Positions 22,764 through 32,873 of a stretch of 64,000 bases of DNA are shown piece after piece (position 1 is the first letter of the stretch; each line of letters starts with the position of its first letter). Made by a program: the position numbers and the translations under genes. Under the pieces are notes generated by a model. It searched no databases. It was not told the origin of the DNA and was given only the letters and a program-made list of their open reading frames with translations. Source of the stretch: Pseudomonas fluvialis (GTDB lineage Bacteria > Pseudomonadota > Gammaproteobacteria > Pseudomonadales > Pseudomonadaceae); the NCBI RefSeq assembly GCF_002234375.1, contig NZ_NMQV01000009.1:23884-87883 (forward strand), read 5' to 3'.

Positions 22764-23849
22764 ATGAGTGAGCCCGTCTTGCGGCGCACGCGATTCGATG
22801 TGGGCATGGAGCCCGTAGCCGCATCGACAGCCAGTCGTCTGCTTCCACTGAGCAAGGTTTGCGCGCTGCTGGCCCTGCTGGCCGGTTTGAGCCTGCCGGC
22901 GCTGGTGCAGGCTGAGGCCGTTGCGCCTGCCAAGCCTGGTTACGCCGTGCCTTCAGAGCGTGCCGTGCACAGCCTGTTGGTCGACGTAGTACGTGCCGGC
23001 AAGCGTCTGGTGGCCGTGGGGGATCGTGGCCATATCCTTTTCTCCGATGACCAGGGACAAAACTGGCAGCAGGCCGAAGTGCCTACTCGGCAGATGCTGA
23101 CCGGCGTGTTCTTTGTCGATGACCAGCATGGCTGGGCGGTTGGCCACGATGCGCAAATCCTTGCCAGTCGTGATGGTGGTCAGACCTGGCAACGTCAGTA
23201 CCGTGATCTCGAACGCGAGGCGCCGTTGCTGGATGTCTGGTTCCGCAACCGCCAGCAGGGCTTTGCCGTGGGCGCCTACGGTGCTGTGCTGACCACCAAC
23301 AACGGTGGCCAGACCTGGGAAGAGATCAGCGAACGCCTGGACAATCCCGATGCTTATCACCTTAACGGGGTGACCTATGTGGAGGGCGGCGGCCTGTTCG
23401 TGGTCGGTGAGCTGGGGCTGATGTATCGCTCGGCCGATTGGGGATTGAGCTGGGAAACTGTTGCCAGCCCTTATGAAGGCTCGCTGTTTGGTGTGGGTGC
23501 CACTGGGCAGCCCGGTAGCCTGGTGGTGTACGGCTTGCGTGGCCATCTGTTCCGCTCCAGTGACTTCGGCAACAGCTGGCAGGCGATTCGCCTGGAAGCG
23601 GAGAACGGCCCGCTGGAGTTTGGTCTGGCCGGCAGCGCACTGCTGGAAGACGGGCAGCTGGTTGTGGTCGGCCATGGTGGCAGCGTGCTGCTAAGTCGTG
23701 ATGCCGGCCAGAGTTTCACGGTTATCAACCGTGCCGACCGCTTGCCGCTGGCGGGAGTAGCCAGTGCCGGCAATGGTGGCTTGATCCTGGTTGGTCAGGG
23801 CGGCGTACACCTCGCCACGGCCAATGGCAGTGAACTGGATCAACAATAA
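22764..23849 (+). CDS. YCF48/HCF136-like beta-propeller protein
   Basis: The 361-residue protein has a hydrophobic export segment (about 30-50, ending ALVQAEA) followed by repeated blades of the type ILFSDDQGQNW, ILASRDGGQTW, VLTTNNGGQTW, MYRSADWGLSW and LFRSSDFGNSW. This is the BNR/YCF48 propeller signature. It is expected in the periplasm. GGGGGAAAGG precedes ATG 22764; a second in-frame ATG at residue 15 is possible. It lies 21 nt before an RND exporter gene, with which it is probably co-expressed. Its role is unknown. Confidence 0.85.
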   Translation: MSEPVLRRTRFDVGMEPVAASTASRLLPLSKVCALLALLAGLSLPALVQAEAVAPAKPGYAVPSERAVHSLLVDVVRAGKRLVAVGDRGHILFSDDQGQNWQQAEVPTRQMLTGVFFVDDQHGWAVGHDAQILASRDGGQTWQRQYRDLEREAPLLDVWFRNRQQGFAVGAYGAVLTTNNGGQTWEEISERLDNPDAYHLNGVTYVEGGGLFVVGELGLMYRSADWGLSWETVASPYEGSLFGVGATGQPGSLVVYGLRGHLFRSSDFGNSWQAIRLEAENGPLEFGLAGSALLEDGQLVVVGHGGSVLLSRDAGQSFTVINRADRLPLAGVASAGNGGLILVGQGGVHLATANGSELDQQ

Positions 23850-23870
23850 TAAAGGCCGGGAGTTTGCCCC

Positions 23871-26228
23871 ATGAGCATCAACAAGCAACAACACACGCCG
23901 GCGCCTTTTCTCGAGCGTCTGATTTTCAATAATCGTCCGGCGGTCATCCTGATCTGTACCCTGATCAGCCTGTTCCTGTTTTACCAGGCGGCGCAGGTTC
24001 GTCCGTCGACCAGCTTCGAGAAGATGATTCCCCTGCAGCACCCCTACATCAAGAACATGATGGATCACCGCAACGACCTGTCCAACCTGGGCAACACGGT
24101 GCGTATTGCGGTGGAAGCGGTGGATGGCGATATCTTCACCAAGGAGTACATGGAGACCCTGCGTCAGATCAATGACGAGGTGTTCTACATTGCCGGCGTC
24201 GATCGTTCCGGCATGAAGTCGCTGTGGAGCCCCAACGTTCGCTGGACCGAGGTCACCGAAGAAGGCTTCGATGGTGGCGAGGTCATTCCGCAGACCTATG
24301 ACGGTTCCGCGGAGAGTCTGGAAGAGCTGCGTAACAACGTACTCAAGTCTGGTCAGGTCGGCCGCCTGGTAGGCAACAACTTCAAGTCGAGCATCATTGA
24401 TGTCCCGCTGCTCGAGTCCTACCCGGATCCACAGGATCAGAGCCGTCTGATCAAGCTCGACTACCAGCAGTTTTCCCATGAGCTGGAAGAGAAAATTCGC
24501 GAGAAGTACCAGGCACAGAACCCCAATGTGAAGGTGCACATCATCGGTTTTGCCAAGAAGGTCGGCGACCTGATCGATGGCCTGATCGGTGTGGTGATGT
24601 TCTTCGGTGTGGCTATCGCCATTACCTTTGTCCTGCTGTTGTGGTTTACCCACTGTTTCAAGAGCACCCTGGCAGTGGTGTGCACCACACTGATTGCCGT
24701 GGTCTGGCAGCTGGGCATGCTCAATGTGCTGGGCTTTGGTCTTGACCCCTATTCGATGCTGGTGCCGTTCCTGGTGTTTGCCATTGGTATTTCTCATGGG
24801 GTGCAGAAGATCAATGGTATTGCCATGGCCTCGGGGGATGCGCCCGATGCCCTGACGGCTGCGCGTCGGGCTTTCCGCCAGTTGTTCATTCCGGGCATGG
24901 TGGCGCTGCTCTCCGATGCCGTCGGCTTCATTACCCTGCTGTTGATCGATATCGGGGTGATCCGCGAGCTGGCCATTGCCGCTTCGGTCGGTGTGGCGGT
25001 GATCATCCTCACCAACCTGATCCTGTTGCCGGTGACCATCTCCTATATCGGCATCAGCCAGAAAGCCGTACGCATCAGTCGTGAAGAGGCCAGCAAGAAT
25101 CATCCGTTCTGGCGCCTGATCTCCAATTTCGCCCACCCCCTGGTGGCGCCGATTTCCGTGGTGGTGGCGCTGGCTGCCCTGGGCGGCGGCATCTGGTATG
25201 GCCAGAATCTGAAGATCGGTGACCTTGACCAGGGCGCTCCTGAGCTGCACCCCGACTCGCGCTACAACCTGGATAACGATTTTGTCATCCGCAACTACTC
25301 GACCAGCTCGGACGTGCTGGTGATCATGGCCAAGACGGCGCCAGAAGGTTGCTCCAGTTACAAGACCCTGTCGGCGATGGATCAGCTGATGTGGCAAATG
25401 GAGAACACCGAGGGCGTGCAGTCGGCGGTATCCATGGTGAGCGTGTCCAAGCAGGTCATCAAGGGCATGAACGAGGGCAACCTGAAATGGGAAACCCTGT
25501 CGCGCAACCAGGACGTGCTGAACAACTCCATTGCGCGTGCCGAAGGCCTGTACAACGGCAACTGCTCGCTGGCGCCGGTACTGGTGTTCCTCAACGACCA
25601 CAAGGCCGAGACGCTGGAACGTACCGTTGCAGTCGCCAAGCAGTTTGCCGAGGAGCATAACGAAGACGGCCTAGAGTTCCTCCTGGCAGCGGGGAACGCG
25701 GGCATCGAAGCCGCTACCAACGAGGTAATTGCCTCGTCGGAAACCACCATGCTCATCGCTGTCTATGCGGCGGTGGTTATCATGTGCCTGCTGACCTTCC
25801 GCTCCCTGGCCGCCACGCTCTGTGTGATCCTGCCGCTAGTGCTGACTTCGGTACTGGGCAATGCGCTGATGGCTTACATGGGCATCGGCGTGAAGGTAGC
25901 AACCCTGCCAGTGATCGCGCTGGGTGTGGGTATCGGTGTCGACTATGGCATCTACATCTACAGCCGCATGGAAACCTACCTACGCCAGGGTATGGCTTTG
26001 CAGGATGCCTATTACGAAACGCTCAAGTCCACCGGCAAGGCGGTACTGTTTACCGGTGTGTGCCTGGCGATTGGCGTGGCGACCTGGATCTTCTCGGCGA
26101 TCAAGTTCCAGGGCGACATGGGCCTGATGCTGACCTTCATGTTCCTCTGGAATATGTTCGGGGCGATCTGGCTGTTGCCGGCCTTGGCCCGCTTCCTGAT
26201 CAAGCCGGAGAAGCTGCGTCAGGCGTAA
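23871..26228 (+). CDS. RND/MMPL-superfamily exporter
   Basis: The 785-residue inner-membrane protein has one helix near residue 25, a large periplasmic loop (about 45-220), five helices to about 390, a second loop, and a second helix bundle to the end. This is the two-fold MMPL arrangement, shorter than drug-efflux RND pumps. Such proteins tend to move lipids or other hydrophobic substrates, but nothing here identifies the cargo. It pairs with the upstream propeller gene and ends at a bidirectional terminator. Confidence 0.88.
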   Translation: MSINKQQHTPAPFLERLIFNNRPAVILICTLISLFLFYQAAQVRPSTSFEKMIPLQHPYIKNMMDHRNDLSNLGNTVRIAVEAVDGDIFTKEYMETLRQINDEVFYIAGVDRSGMKSLWSPNVRWTEVTEEGFDGGEVIPQTYDGSAESLEELRNNVLKSGQVGRLVGNNFKSSIIDVPLLESYPDPQDQSRLIKLDYQQFSHELEEKIREKYQAQNPNVKVHIIGFAKKVGDLIDGLIGVVMFFGVAIAITFVLLLWFTHCFKSTLAVVCTTLIAVVWQLGMLNVLGFGLDPYSMLVPFLVFAIGISHGVQKINGIAMASGDAPDALTAARRAFRQLFIPGMVALLSDAVGFITLLLIDIGVIRELAIAASVGVAVIILTNLILLPVTISYIGISQKAVRISREEASKNHPFWRLISNFAHPLVAPISVVVALAALGGGIWYGQNLKIGDLDQGAPELHPDSRYNLDNDFVIRNYSTSSDVLVIMAKTAPEGCSSYKTLSAMDQLMWQMENTEGVQSAVSMVSVSKQVIKGMNEGNLKWETLSRNQDVLNNSIARAEGLYNGNCSLAPVLVFLNDHKAETLERTVAVAKQFAEEHNEDGLEFLLAAGNAGIEAATNEVIASSETTMLIAVYAAVVIMCLLTFRSLAATLCVILPLVLTSVLGNALMAYMGIGVKVATLPVIALGVGIGVDYGIYIYSRMETYLRQGMALQDAYYETLKSTGKAVLFTGVCLAIGVATWIFSAIKFQGDMGLMLTFMFLWNMFGAIWLLPALARFLIKPEKLRQA

Positions 26229-26244
26229 GCCATGACCCGGCCAT

Positions 26245-26275
26245 AAAAAAACGCGACCTTCGGGTCGCGTTTTTT
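26245..26275. terminator. Bidirectional intrinsic terminator
   Basis: The stem ACGCGACC/GGTCGCGT closes a TTCG loop and is flanked by six A on the left and five T after the right arm. It therefore works for the exporter operon (plus) and for the convergent small gene at 26290-26706 (minus). Confidence 0.93.
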
Positions 26276-26289
26276 ATGCTCAGCCCCGC

Positions 26290-26706
26290 TCAGTGCGGGG
26301 TGCCCTGGGCCTGTTCGAGCAGCCACTGTTTCTCGTGTTGCCAGTCGAAGGGTTCATCGTTGGCTTCGGCTTCGAAGCGGCGTTCATCGAGTCGCTGGTA
26401 CAAGGCGATTTCCTCGTCCGGCATGTAGTGCAGGCAGTCGCCGGCGAAGAACCACAGCAGGTCGCGAGGTACCAGGTGGGCAATCTGCGGATAGCGCTGG
26501 AATATCTGGCAGATCAGTTCCTGGCCCAGGTACTGGCTGGTTACCGGCTCCTCACGCAGTTGTTCCTGCAGTTCGTCATAACGCTCAAGGAACAGGGCAT
26601 GGCTGTCGTCCTCGATCTGCTCGGCGTCGCCCAACGCCTGCAGGATGCCGCGCAGGTGGCGAAGTAAAGCCAGGGGATAGTCGAGGGCAGTATCTTTGGC
26701 AGTCAT
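26290..26706 (-). CDS. Small conserved protein resembling the Pseudomonas PA2817 family
   Basis: The 138-residue acidic soluble protein has no recognisable catalytic motif. From memory it resembles the PA2817 family, sometimes mislabelled as a dehydrogenase. LWFFAGDCLHYMPDEEIALYQRLDE is its most distinctive stretch. It is transcribed away from the transglutaminase-like gene and shares the terminator at 26245. Function is unknown. Confidence 0.7.
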   Translation of the reverse strand: MTAKDTALDYPLALLRHLRGILQALGDAEQIEDDSHALFLERYDELQEQLREEPVTSQYLGQELICQIFQRYPQIAHLVPRDLLWFFAGDCLHYMPDEEIALYQRLDERRFEAEANDEPFDWQHEKQWLLEQAQGTPH

Positions 26707-26841
26707 GGCGTGATCCGTGGAGAAGTAGGGCTGGCAATTATACGCAAGGCCCTGGCCTGTTAGGCGGGCAACTTGGCATGATCGGCGCTGGGGACATTGC
26801 CGGTTGTCGTCCTAGACTGGCGGAGACAGAGGAGCGTTGCC

Positions 26842-27501
26842 ATGCATGTCTACCTGCAACCCGCCGAGTACATCGATAGTCAGCACCCGGCAGTACAAGC
26901 CTTCGCCGAACAGCACCGTGGCGTTCAGGCCGCTCCGCGTGAGCAGGCGGTCAGCCTGTACTACGCGGTGCGTGACCAGTTGCGCTACAACCCTTACTGC
27001 TTCAGTAGTGAACCGGCCACGCTCAAGGCCAGTCATGCGTTGCAGCAAGGGGAAAGCTATTGCGTGCCCAAGGCGCTACTCCTGGCGGCCTGCGCGCGCC
27101 ACTGCGGCATTCCCGCACGTATTGGCCTGGCGGATGTGCGTAATCACCTGTCGTCGCCGCGTTTGCTGCAGCTACTGCGCACGGATGTGTTTGCCATGCA
27201 TGGCTATACCGAGCTGTACCTGGACGGGCGCTGGGTCAAGGCTACGCCGGCTTTCAATGCTGCGCTTTGTCGCGCTTTCAACGTGGCACCACTGGACTTC
27301 GATGGTCGCCAGGACAGCGTTTTCCATCCCTTCAATAGTGCGGGTAACCGCTACATGGAGTACCTGCGGGATCACGGGCAGTTCAGCGACCTGCCGCTGG
27401 AGTTGTTTCTGGGGCACCTGCAGGGCTGCTACCCACACCTGTTCAGTGCGCAGCCAGGCGCGCTACAGGGGGATTTACTCGGCGAGGTGCGTGGCGCCTG
27501 A
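26842..27501 (+). CDS. Transglutaminase-like cysteine protein
   Basis: The 219-residue protein has a transglutaminase-core pattern: Cys in GESYCVPKALLLAACARHCGIPAR and His in HGYTELYLDGRWVKATPAFN. The third residue of the usual Cys-His-Asp triad is Thr (KATPAF where WxxxDPT is typical), so activity is uncertain. ATG 26842 follows GGAG; the in-frame codon at 26797 is less likely. It lacks a signal peptide. The start is divergent from the 26706 gene. Confidence 0.78.
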   Translation: MHVYLQPAEYIDSQHPAVQAFAEQHRGVQAAPREQAVSLYYAVRDQLRYNPYCFSSEPATLKASHALQQGESYCVPKALLLAACARHCGIPARIGLADVRNHLSSPRLLQLLRTDVFAMHGYTELYLDGRWVKATPAFNAALCRAFNVAPLDFDGRQDSVFHPFNSAGNRYMEYLRDHGQFSDLPLELFLGHLQGCYPHLFSAQPGALQGDLLGEVRGA

Positions 27502-27638
27502 GTATCAGCCTCGGCGCATCGGTCGCATCGCTCTGGGTGATCGGGTTTGTGAAAATACCCAGAAGATCGCAAACTGCCATGCATCAGGCTGTGATGTGGG
27601 TGAAATGGCGGCGGCCCGAGTCCGGAACGAGTGAGCGC

Positions 27639-30554
27639 ATGTCGATACGAAACCTGTTTTTCCTGCTGACCCTGATGCTGGTGTTGTTGCTGGGGGCATT
27701 GGGCCTTTGGCTGGTGGCTGACAGCCATACCAAGGTGTTGGCGGTCGACTGGCTGCAGAAAAGCAATCGCCTGGTCGATACCAGCCAGCAGGCCAGCGCG
27801 GAGCTAGCGGTCGAACGGGGGCTTACCGCTCGCCTGTTGGCCAGCCTGGATGCTCCGGATGATGGTCTGTGGTTGCGTGTGCAGGTGCAGCGCAGAGCTG
27901 TTGATCGCCAGCATGAACAGCTACGCCGTTTACTCGACGAGCTGGTAGAGCTTTCCCCCGGACACCCGCTTGCCCAGTACCAGCAGCGTCTTGCACAAAT
28001 GCTGAGCACCTTGCAGTTGCGCCGCGTGGCTGTGGCTGCCGCGGTGACAGGGCAGCGGCCGGCCTTGCAAAGCAGCCAATGGATCAGTGACAGCAGTCGC
28101 ATGATCGAGGTGCTGCACAGCCTGGCTGGGGTGAGCATGCTGCCGCTGGAAGACAACATCTACAGTTATGCTTCGCAGCCGATTATCAAGGATGTGTTGT
28201 TCACCATGGGTGAATACCTGGGCCGTGAGCGTGCCCTGCTGGTCGTGGTGTTGTCGCGGCGCTCGCCGCTGACGCTCGCCGAGCAGCGCCAACTGGATGA
28301 GCATCGCAGCGTGGTGGAGCAGGCTCGGCGGCGCACAGAGGCAATTCTTGACCAGTTGCAAGGGCAGCAGGGGTTGCAGCAGGTGCGTCTGCATTTCGAA
28401 CGCGAAATGCTGGTTTATGACCAGCTGCGAGCCGACATCCTGGCTAGCAGTCGACGCGAGGAGGCCTATCAGGTAACCGCCGAGCAGTGGTTTACCCAGG
28501 CCACCCTGGCTATCCAGAGCGTGCACCAGATGTCGCGCAGCCTGGGCCGGCAGTTCGAAGAGAATGTCGAACAGTTGCGACGCAATGCGGTATGGGCAAG
28601 ACAACTGGTTCTGCTCGCATTCATTGCTCTGTTTGCCCTGTTCAGCCTGGCTGTACACCTACTGCGCAAGCGTATCCTGCAACCCTTGCAGCACCTGACC
28701 CTGGCTGCCAACGAGATTGCCGGCGGTCAGCTGGATCACCCCTTGGCGGCACTGCAGGACGATGAGGTGGGCCGGCTGGGCCAGGCCTTCGAGCGTATGC
28801 GCGAGCAACTGCTCGCCGATTGTGCGCGCCGCGCCGTGCAGGGACGCGAGTTGCATAAACTGCACACGGCTATCGAGCAGAGTGTGGCGGCCATGCTGAT
28901 TACCGATCGACACGGCATCATCGAGTACATCAATCCGCAGTTTGCCAAGGTGACCGGCTACCGGGAGGATGAGTTGATTGGTCACAAGGCTGGTGTCTGG
29001 CGCTCCGGAGAAACCGCTTCCAGCAATTATCAGGATTTGTGGAATACCATTCGTGGCGGCAAGGTATGGATGGGTGAACTGCTCAATAAGCGCAAGAATG
29101 GTGAACTTTACTGGGCGCTGGTGTCGATCAGCCCGGTATGTGACGAGCAGGGACAGATTACCCACTATATCGATATCCACCTGGATATCAGCGAGCATAA
29201 GCGCATCGCCGAGCGTTTGGACTTCGTCTCCTATTACGATCAGACCACCAATCTGCCCAATCGCCAGTTGCTGGCGCGACGGTTTACCCAGGCCAGCCAG
29301 CAAGCCGGTGAGTTGCACCCGGCGCTGGCTATGGTGTCGCTGAGCATTGGCCGACTGAAAACCATCAATGACAGCCTGGGCTGGGCCGTTGGTGACCAGG
29401 TATTGCGTGAAGTCGGCCGGCGCCTGAAAAACTGTGTAAAAGCCCAGGACACCGTTTCGCACCAGGAGGGTGGGCAGTTCAGTGTATTGCTCTGCCAGGT
29501 ACGCGATGCCGAGGATGCCTTGCAGCGTGCCACGCGCATGGTCGATGCCTTGTCACGCCCCTTTTTGTTGCAGCAGCATCAGCTGCAACTGACGCCCAAG
29601 GCCGGGATTAGTCTTTTGCAGGGGGCTACCGGCGGCTTCGAAGTATTGCTGAAGAATGCGGATATTGCCCTGCACCATGCCGAGCAATCACCGGTCGAGC
29701 GCGTGCGCCTGTATTGCAATGAAATGGATATCAGCGCCCAGCAGCGTCTGGCCCTGGAAAGTGCGTTGCGTCAGGCATTGAGCGTGGGTGGCCTGGAATT
29801 GCACTACCAGCCGAAGGTCGAGATTGCCAGCGGGCGTATCCATGCGGTGGAAGCGCTGGCTCGCTGGCGCGATGTGCGTACCGGTCAATATGTCTCGCCG
29901 CAGGTATTCATCCCGGTAGCCGAGGAGAGTGGCCTCATTCATGCGCTGGGTGATTGGGTATTGCTGGAAGCCTGCCAGCAAAGCCGGCGCTGGCAGGAGC
30001 AAGGGCTGCCAGCCTTGACCATGGCCGTGAATATTTCCGTCGACCAACTCAAGCAGCCCGGCTTCCCCGAGCGAGTGGCCGAGGTGTTGCAGCTGACGGG
30101 GCTGCCGGCGCATTGCCTGGAATTTGAGCTGACCGAAAGCATCTTTATGGAAAATCCCGAGCAGGCACTGGGTGTGCTGGCTCGCCTCAAGCAGATGGGG
30201 CTGAAGCTGTCGATCGATGATTTCGGCACCGGTTACTCAAGCCTGGCCTACCTTAGCCGGCTGCCCGTGGATTACCTGAAAATCGATCGCAGCTTCGTCG
30301 AACATGTCACCACGGACCTGCGTGCAGCAGCCATTGCCACTTCGGTCATTGCACTGGGGCATCGCATGGGACTGCGCGTGGTGGCCGAAGGTGTGGAAAG
30401 CCAGGCGCAGCTGTTCTACCTGGCGCAGCATGATTGTGACGAGATGCAGGGCTACCATTTCAGCCGGCCACTGCCTGCGCAGGGCGTGCTGGAATTGTTG
30501 CGTGGCTACCAGGCACAGACACTGGTGGCAGCTACGGCTACCTTGCCACGCTGA
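27639..30554 (+). CDS. Membrane NIT-HAMP-PAS-GGDEF(degenerate)-EAL protein
   Basis: The 971-residue inner-membrane signalling protein has TM1 (6-27) and a periplasmic NIT-like sensor region with AVERGLTARLL. TM2 (321-342), HAMP, a PAS domain (about 407-530), a GGDEF domain and an EAL domain (about 705-960) follow. The diguanylate cyclase signature is EGGQF at 610-614, so cyclase activity is probably lost. The EAL motif at about 737, ELTES, DDFGTGYSS and EGVES are intact, so c-di-GMP hydrolysis is likely. I chose ATG 27639 because TM1 begins there; an ATG at 27579 is possible. Confidence 0.9.
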   Translation: MSIRNLFFLLTLMLVLLLGALGLWLVADSHTKVLAVDWLQKSNRLVDTSQQASAELAVERGLTARLLASLDAPDDGLWLRVQVQRRAVDRQHEQLRRLLDELVELSPGHPLAQYQQRLAQMLSTLQLRRVAVAAAVTGQRPALQSSQWISDSSRMIEVLHSLAGVSMLPLEDNIYSYASQPIIKDVLFTMGEYLGRERALLVVVLSRRSPLTLAEQRQLDEHRSVVEQARRRTEAILDQLQGQQGLQQVRLHFEREMLVYDQLRADILASSRREEAYQVTAEQWFTQATLAIQSVHQMSRSLGRQFEENVEQLRRNAVWARQLVLLAFIALFALFSLAVHLLRKRILQPLQHLTLAANEIAGGQLDHPLAALQDDEVGRLGQAFERMREQLLADCARRAVQGRELHKLHTAIEQSVAAMLITDRHGIIEYINPQFAKVTGYREDELIGHKAGVWRSGETASSNYQDLWNTIRGGKVWMGELLNKRKNGELYWALVSISPVCDEQGQITHYIDIHLDISEHKRIAERLDFVSYYDQTTNLPNRQLLARRFTQASQQAGELHPALAMVSLSIGRLKTINDSLGWAVGDQVLREVGRRLKNCVKAQDTVSHQEGGQFSVLLCQVRDAEDALQRATRMVDALSRPFLLQQHQLQLTPKAGISLLQGATGGFEVLLKNADIALHHAEQSPVERVRLYCNEMDISAQQRLALESALRQALSVGGLELHYQPKVEIASGRIHAVEALARWRDVRTGQYVSPQVFIPVAEESGLIHALGDWVLLEACQQSRRWQEQGLPALTMAVNISVDQLKQPGFPERVAEVLQLTGLPAHCLEFELTESIFMENPEQALGVLARLKQMGLKLSIDDFGTGYSSLAYLSRLPVDYLKIDRSFVEHVTTDLRAAAIATSVIALGHRMGLRVVAEGVESQAQLFYLAQHDCDEMQGYHFSRPLPAQGVLELLRGYQAQTLVAATATLPR

Positions 30555-30561
30555 GAGCAGG

Positions 30562-31323
30562 TCAGCTTTTCAGCCGGTAGCCGGTGCGAAACATCCAGTA
30601 AACGGTAGCCAGGCACAACGCCAGGAAGCCGAGGGTCATGCCCAGGCTGATGCCGACAGGTACGTCGGTAACGCCGTAGAAGCTCCAGCGAAAGCCGCTG
30701 ATCAGGTACACCACCGGGTTGAACAGGGTGAGTTGCTGCCAGAGGGCTGGCAGCATGCTGATCGAGTAGAAACTGCCGCCAAGGAAGGTCAGCGGGGTGA
30801 CAATCAGCGCCGGTACGATCTGCAGTTTCTCCCAGCCGTCTGCCCAGAGGCCGATGATGAAGCCGAACAGGCTGAAGGTGATGGCCGTCAGCAGCAGGAA
30901 GGCCACCATCCACAGCGGATGAGCGATCTCGAAGCTGACGAACAGGCGTGCAGTGCAAAGAATAATCAAACCAAGAATGATCGACTTGGTCGCAGCCGCG
31001 CCGACGTAGCCAATGACGATCTCCAGAGGTGAGACGGGGGCCGAGAGCACTTCGTAGATGGTGCCCGAGTAGCGTGGCATGTAGATGCCGAAAGAGGCGT
31101 TGGAAATGCTCTCGGTGAGCAGGGCGAGCATGATCAGCCCTGGGACGATGAAGGCACCGTAGCTGACCCCCTGTACCTGGGTCATGCTGCTGCCGATCGC
31201 CGAGCCGAACACCACGAAATACAGCGACGTCGAAATGACCGGCGTAGCGATGCTCTGCATCAGCGTGCGCCAGGTGCGTGCGAGTTCAGCGCGGTAGATA
31301 GCGCGAATGGCATAGAGGTTCAT
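30562..31323 (-). CDS. ABC-2 type exporter permease
   Basis: The 253-residue protein has six transmembrane helices and the ABC-2 pattern [19 protein letters not shown] near the middle, as in YadH. Its ATG overlaps the stop of the ATPase gene by 4 nt, so the two form one transporter. The substrate is unknown. Its stop lies only 7 nt from the convergent EAL gene. Confidence 0.92.
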   Translation of the reverse strand: MNLYAIRAIYRAELARTWRTLMQSIATPVISTSLYFVVFGSAIGSSMTQVQGVSYGAFIVPGLIMLALLTESISNASFGIYMPRYSGTIYEVLSAPVSPLEIVIGYVGAAATKSIILGLIILCTARLFVSFEIAHPLWMVAFLLLTAITFSLFGFIIGLWADGWEKLQIVPALIVTPLTFLGGSFYSISMLPALWQQLTLFNPVVYLISGFRWSFYGVTDVPVGISLGMTLGFLALCLATVYWMFRTGYRLKS

Positions 31324-32246
31324 GCCGACTCCCTCAGCAGGTTGACGAAAATCTCCTCCAGCGAGCTCTGGCTGGATTGCAGGTCGCCAAACTCGATACC
31401 CGCCTCGTCCAGCGTACGCAGCAGTTCGGCAATGCCGCTGTGTTCCTGCTGGCCATCGTAGTGATAACGCAGCACTTGGCCCTGTGCGTCGAGCTCCAGG
31501 GCAAAGCCCTGCAAACTGCCCGGCAGGCTGGCCAGTGGTTGCTTGAGTTGCAGGCTCAGCTGTTTCTTGCCGAGCTTGCGCATCAGTAGCGCCTTATCCT
31601 CGACGAGGATGATTTCACCCTTGCGGATGATGCCGATGCGATCGGCCATTTCCTCGGCTTCCTCGATGTAGTGAGTGGTCAGGATGATGGTCACGCCTCG
31701 CTCGCGTAGGCGCCGTACCATTTCCCACATGTCACGGCGCAGCTCGACATCGACGCCAGCGGTGGGTTCATCGAGGAATAGAATGCGTGGTTCGTGGGCC
31801 AGCGCCTTGGCGATCATCACCCGGCGCTTCATGCCACCGGATAGCTCGAAAATCTTGGCGTCACGCTTGTCCCACAGGGACAGGTCGCGTAGCAGTTGTT
31901 CGAGGTAGGCAGGGTCAGGCTTCTTGCCGAACAGGCCACGGCTGAAGCGCAGCGAGGCACTGACGGTCTCGAACACATCGTTGACCAGTTCCTGCGGTAC
32001 CAGGCCAATCTGGCTGCGCGCGGCACGGTAGTCGCGGACAATGTCCTGGCCATCGACCAGTACCTGGCCACTAGTGGGGTTGACGATGCCGCAGATGATG
32101 CTGATCAGCGTGGTCTTGCCCGCGCCGTTGGGGCCGAGCAGGGCGAAGATTTCGCCGCGCTGAATTTCCAGGTCGACCTGGCGCAGGGCGCTGTGCCCCG
32201 AGGCATAGGTTTTTGACAGCTGCTGGATGGCGATAACCGCTGACAC
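31320..32246 (-). CDS. ABC exporter ATP-binding protein
   Basis: The 308-residue ATPase has Walker A GPNGAGKT, signature LSGGMKRR and Walker B ILFLDEP, followed by a C-terminal regulatory region as in YadG/drug-type exporters. I place the start at GTG 32246 ([17 protein letters not shown]), which has GGAG at a good distance. The longer frame to 32651 runs antisense through another gene's start and lacks coding character. It is coupled to the permease. Confidence 0.92.
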   Translation of the reverse strand: MSAVIAIQQLSKTYASGHSALRQVDLEIQRGEIFALLGPNGAGKTTLISIICGIVNPTSGQVLVDGQDIVRDYRAARSQIGLVPQELVNDVFETVSASLRFSRGLFGKKPDPAYLEQLLRDLSLWDKRDAKIFELSGGMKRRVMIAKALAHEPRILFLDEPTAGVDVELRRDMWEMVRRLRERGVTIILTTHYIEEAEEMADRIGIIRKGEIILVEDKALLMRKLGKKQLSLQLKQPLASLPGSLQGFALELDAQGQVLRYHYDGQQEHSGIAELLRTLDEAGIEFGDLQSSQSSLEEIFVNLLRESA

Positions 32247-32348
32247 AGGCTGCTCCGTGAAGTCTGAAACGGGGCTGCAAGGATAAACCACTGGGCGCTG
32301 CGCTGTCGTATCGGCGACAATGCGGCGTTTGGTTGTTGAGGTAGCGCC

Positions 32349-32873
32349 ATGAAAGCCGCTTTGCAGGAACTCATTACCCTGATCAGCTCCGGATGCATGA
32401 GTGATGAGCAGATCGCCCGCGTAGCCGAGGAAGCCGCGCAGGCTTATGCCGATCCGCAGGCCTTCCTGCAGGCCAATGCGGATATCAATTACGACGATGA
32501 ATTCCCCATCCCCCTGGGTGAATGGGTGGTGGTGGGCAGTCTGCCGGATACCGTACTGTTCCAGGCTGACCGCTATGACCAGTTGTTCCAGCAGATCACC
32601 GAGTCTTTCGGGCCGCAGGTGAACTTTGTGCTCAAGGCCAAGCAGTTGCACAAGGTTGAGGCCGCCAAGGCACTCAATCGCATTCAGGTGCAGTTGTCGG
32701 CGTTGTATCCGGAAAAGGGCGGCTATGTGCTAGTGGACTTCAGCGAGCCGCTGGATGATGCCTTGCAGGCAGTGCTGGTCTATCGCTGTGACCTGGAAAG
32801 GCTGCTGGAACTGGCTGTGGAAGTGGGGATTTTTGCCCAGCCCAGCCTGCAGCGGGCTACCCAGTCGGCTTAA
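32349..32873 (+). CDS. Conserved hypothetical protein
   Basis: The 174-residue soluble acidic protein is not recognised. It has an N-terminal helical part ([31 protein letters not shown] is broken here only by motif limits; key feature is Ala/Asp richness at 20-45) and an alpha/beta C-terminal part. It is divergent from the ABC exporter (102 nt apart) and overlaps the convergent DUF3820 gene by 4 nt at its stop. I have no functional guess. Confidence 0.65.
   Translation: MKAALQELITLISSGCMSDEQIARVAEEAAQAYADPQAFLQANADINYDDEFPIPLGEWVVVGSLPDTVLFQADRYDQLFQQITESFGPQVNFVLKAKQLHKVEAAKALNRIQVQLSALYPEKGGYVLVDFSEPLDDALQAVLVYRCDLERLLELAVEVGIFAQPSLQRATQSA

Noticed and set aside
23691..25658. 655-codon open frame on the minus strand
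   Set aside because: Antisense of the propeller and RND genes; the His/Gln-rich product looks like a shadow.
32247..32651. N-terminal extension of the ABC ATPase
   Set aside because: It is antisense to the gene starting at 32349, and the GTG at 32246 has a good ribosome site.
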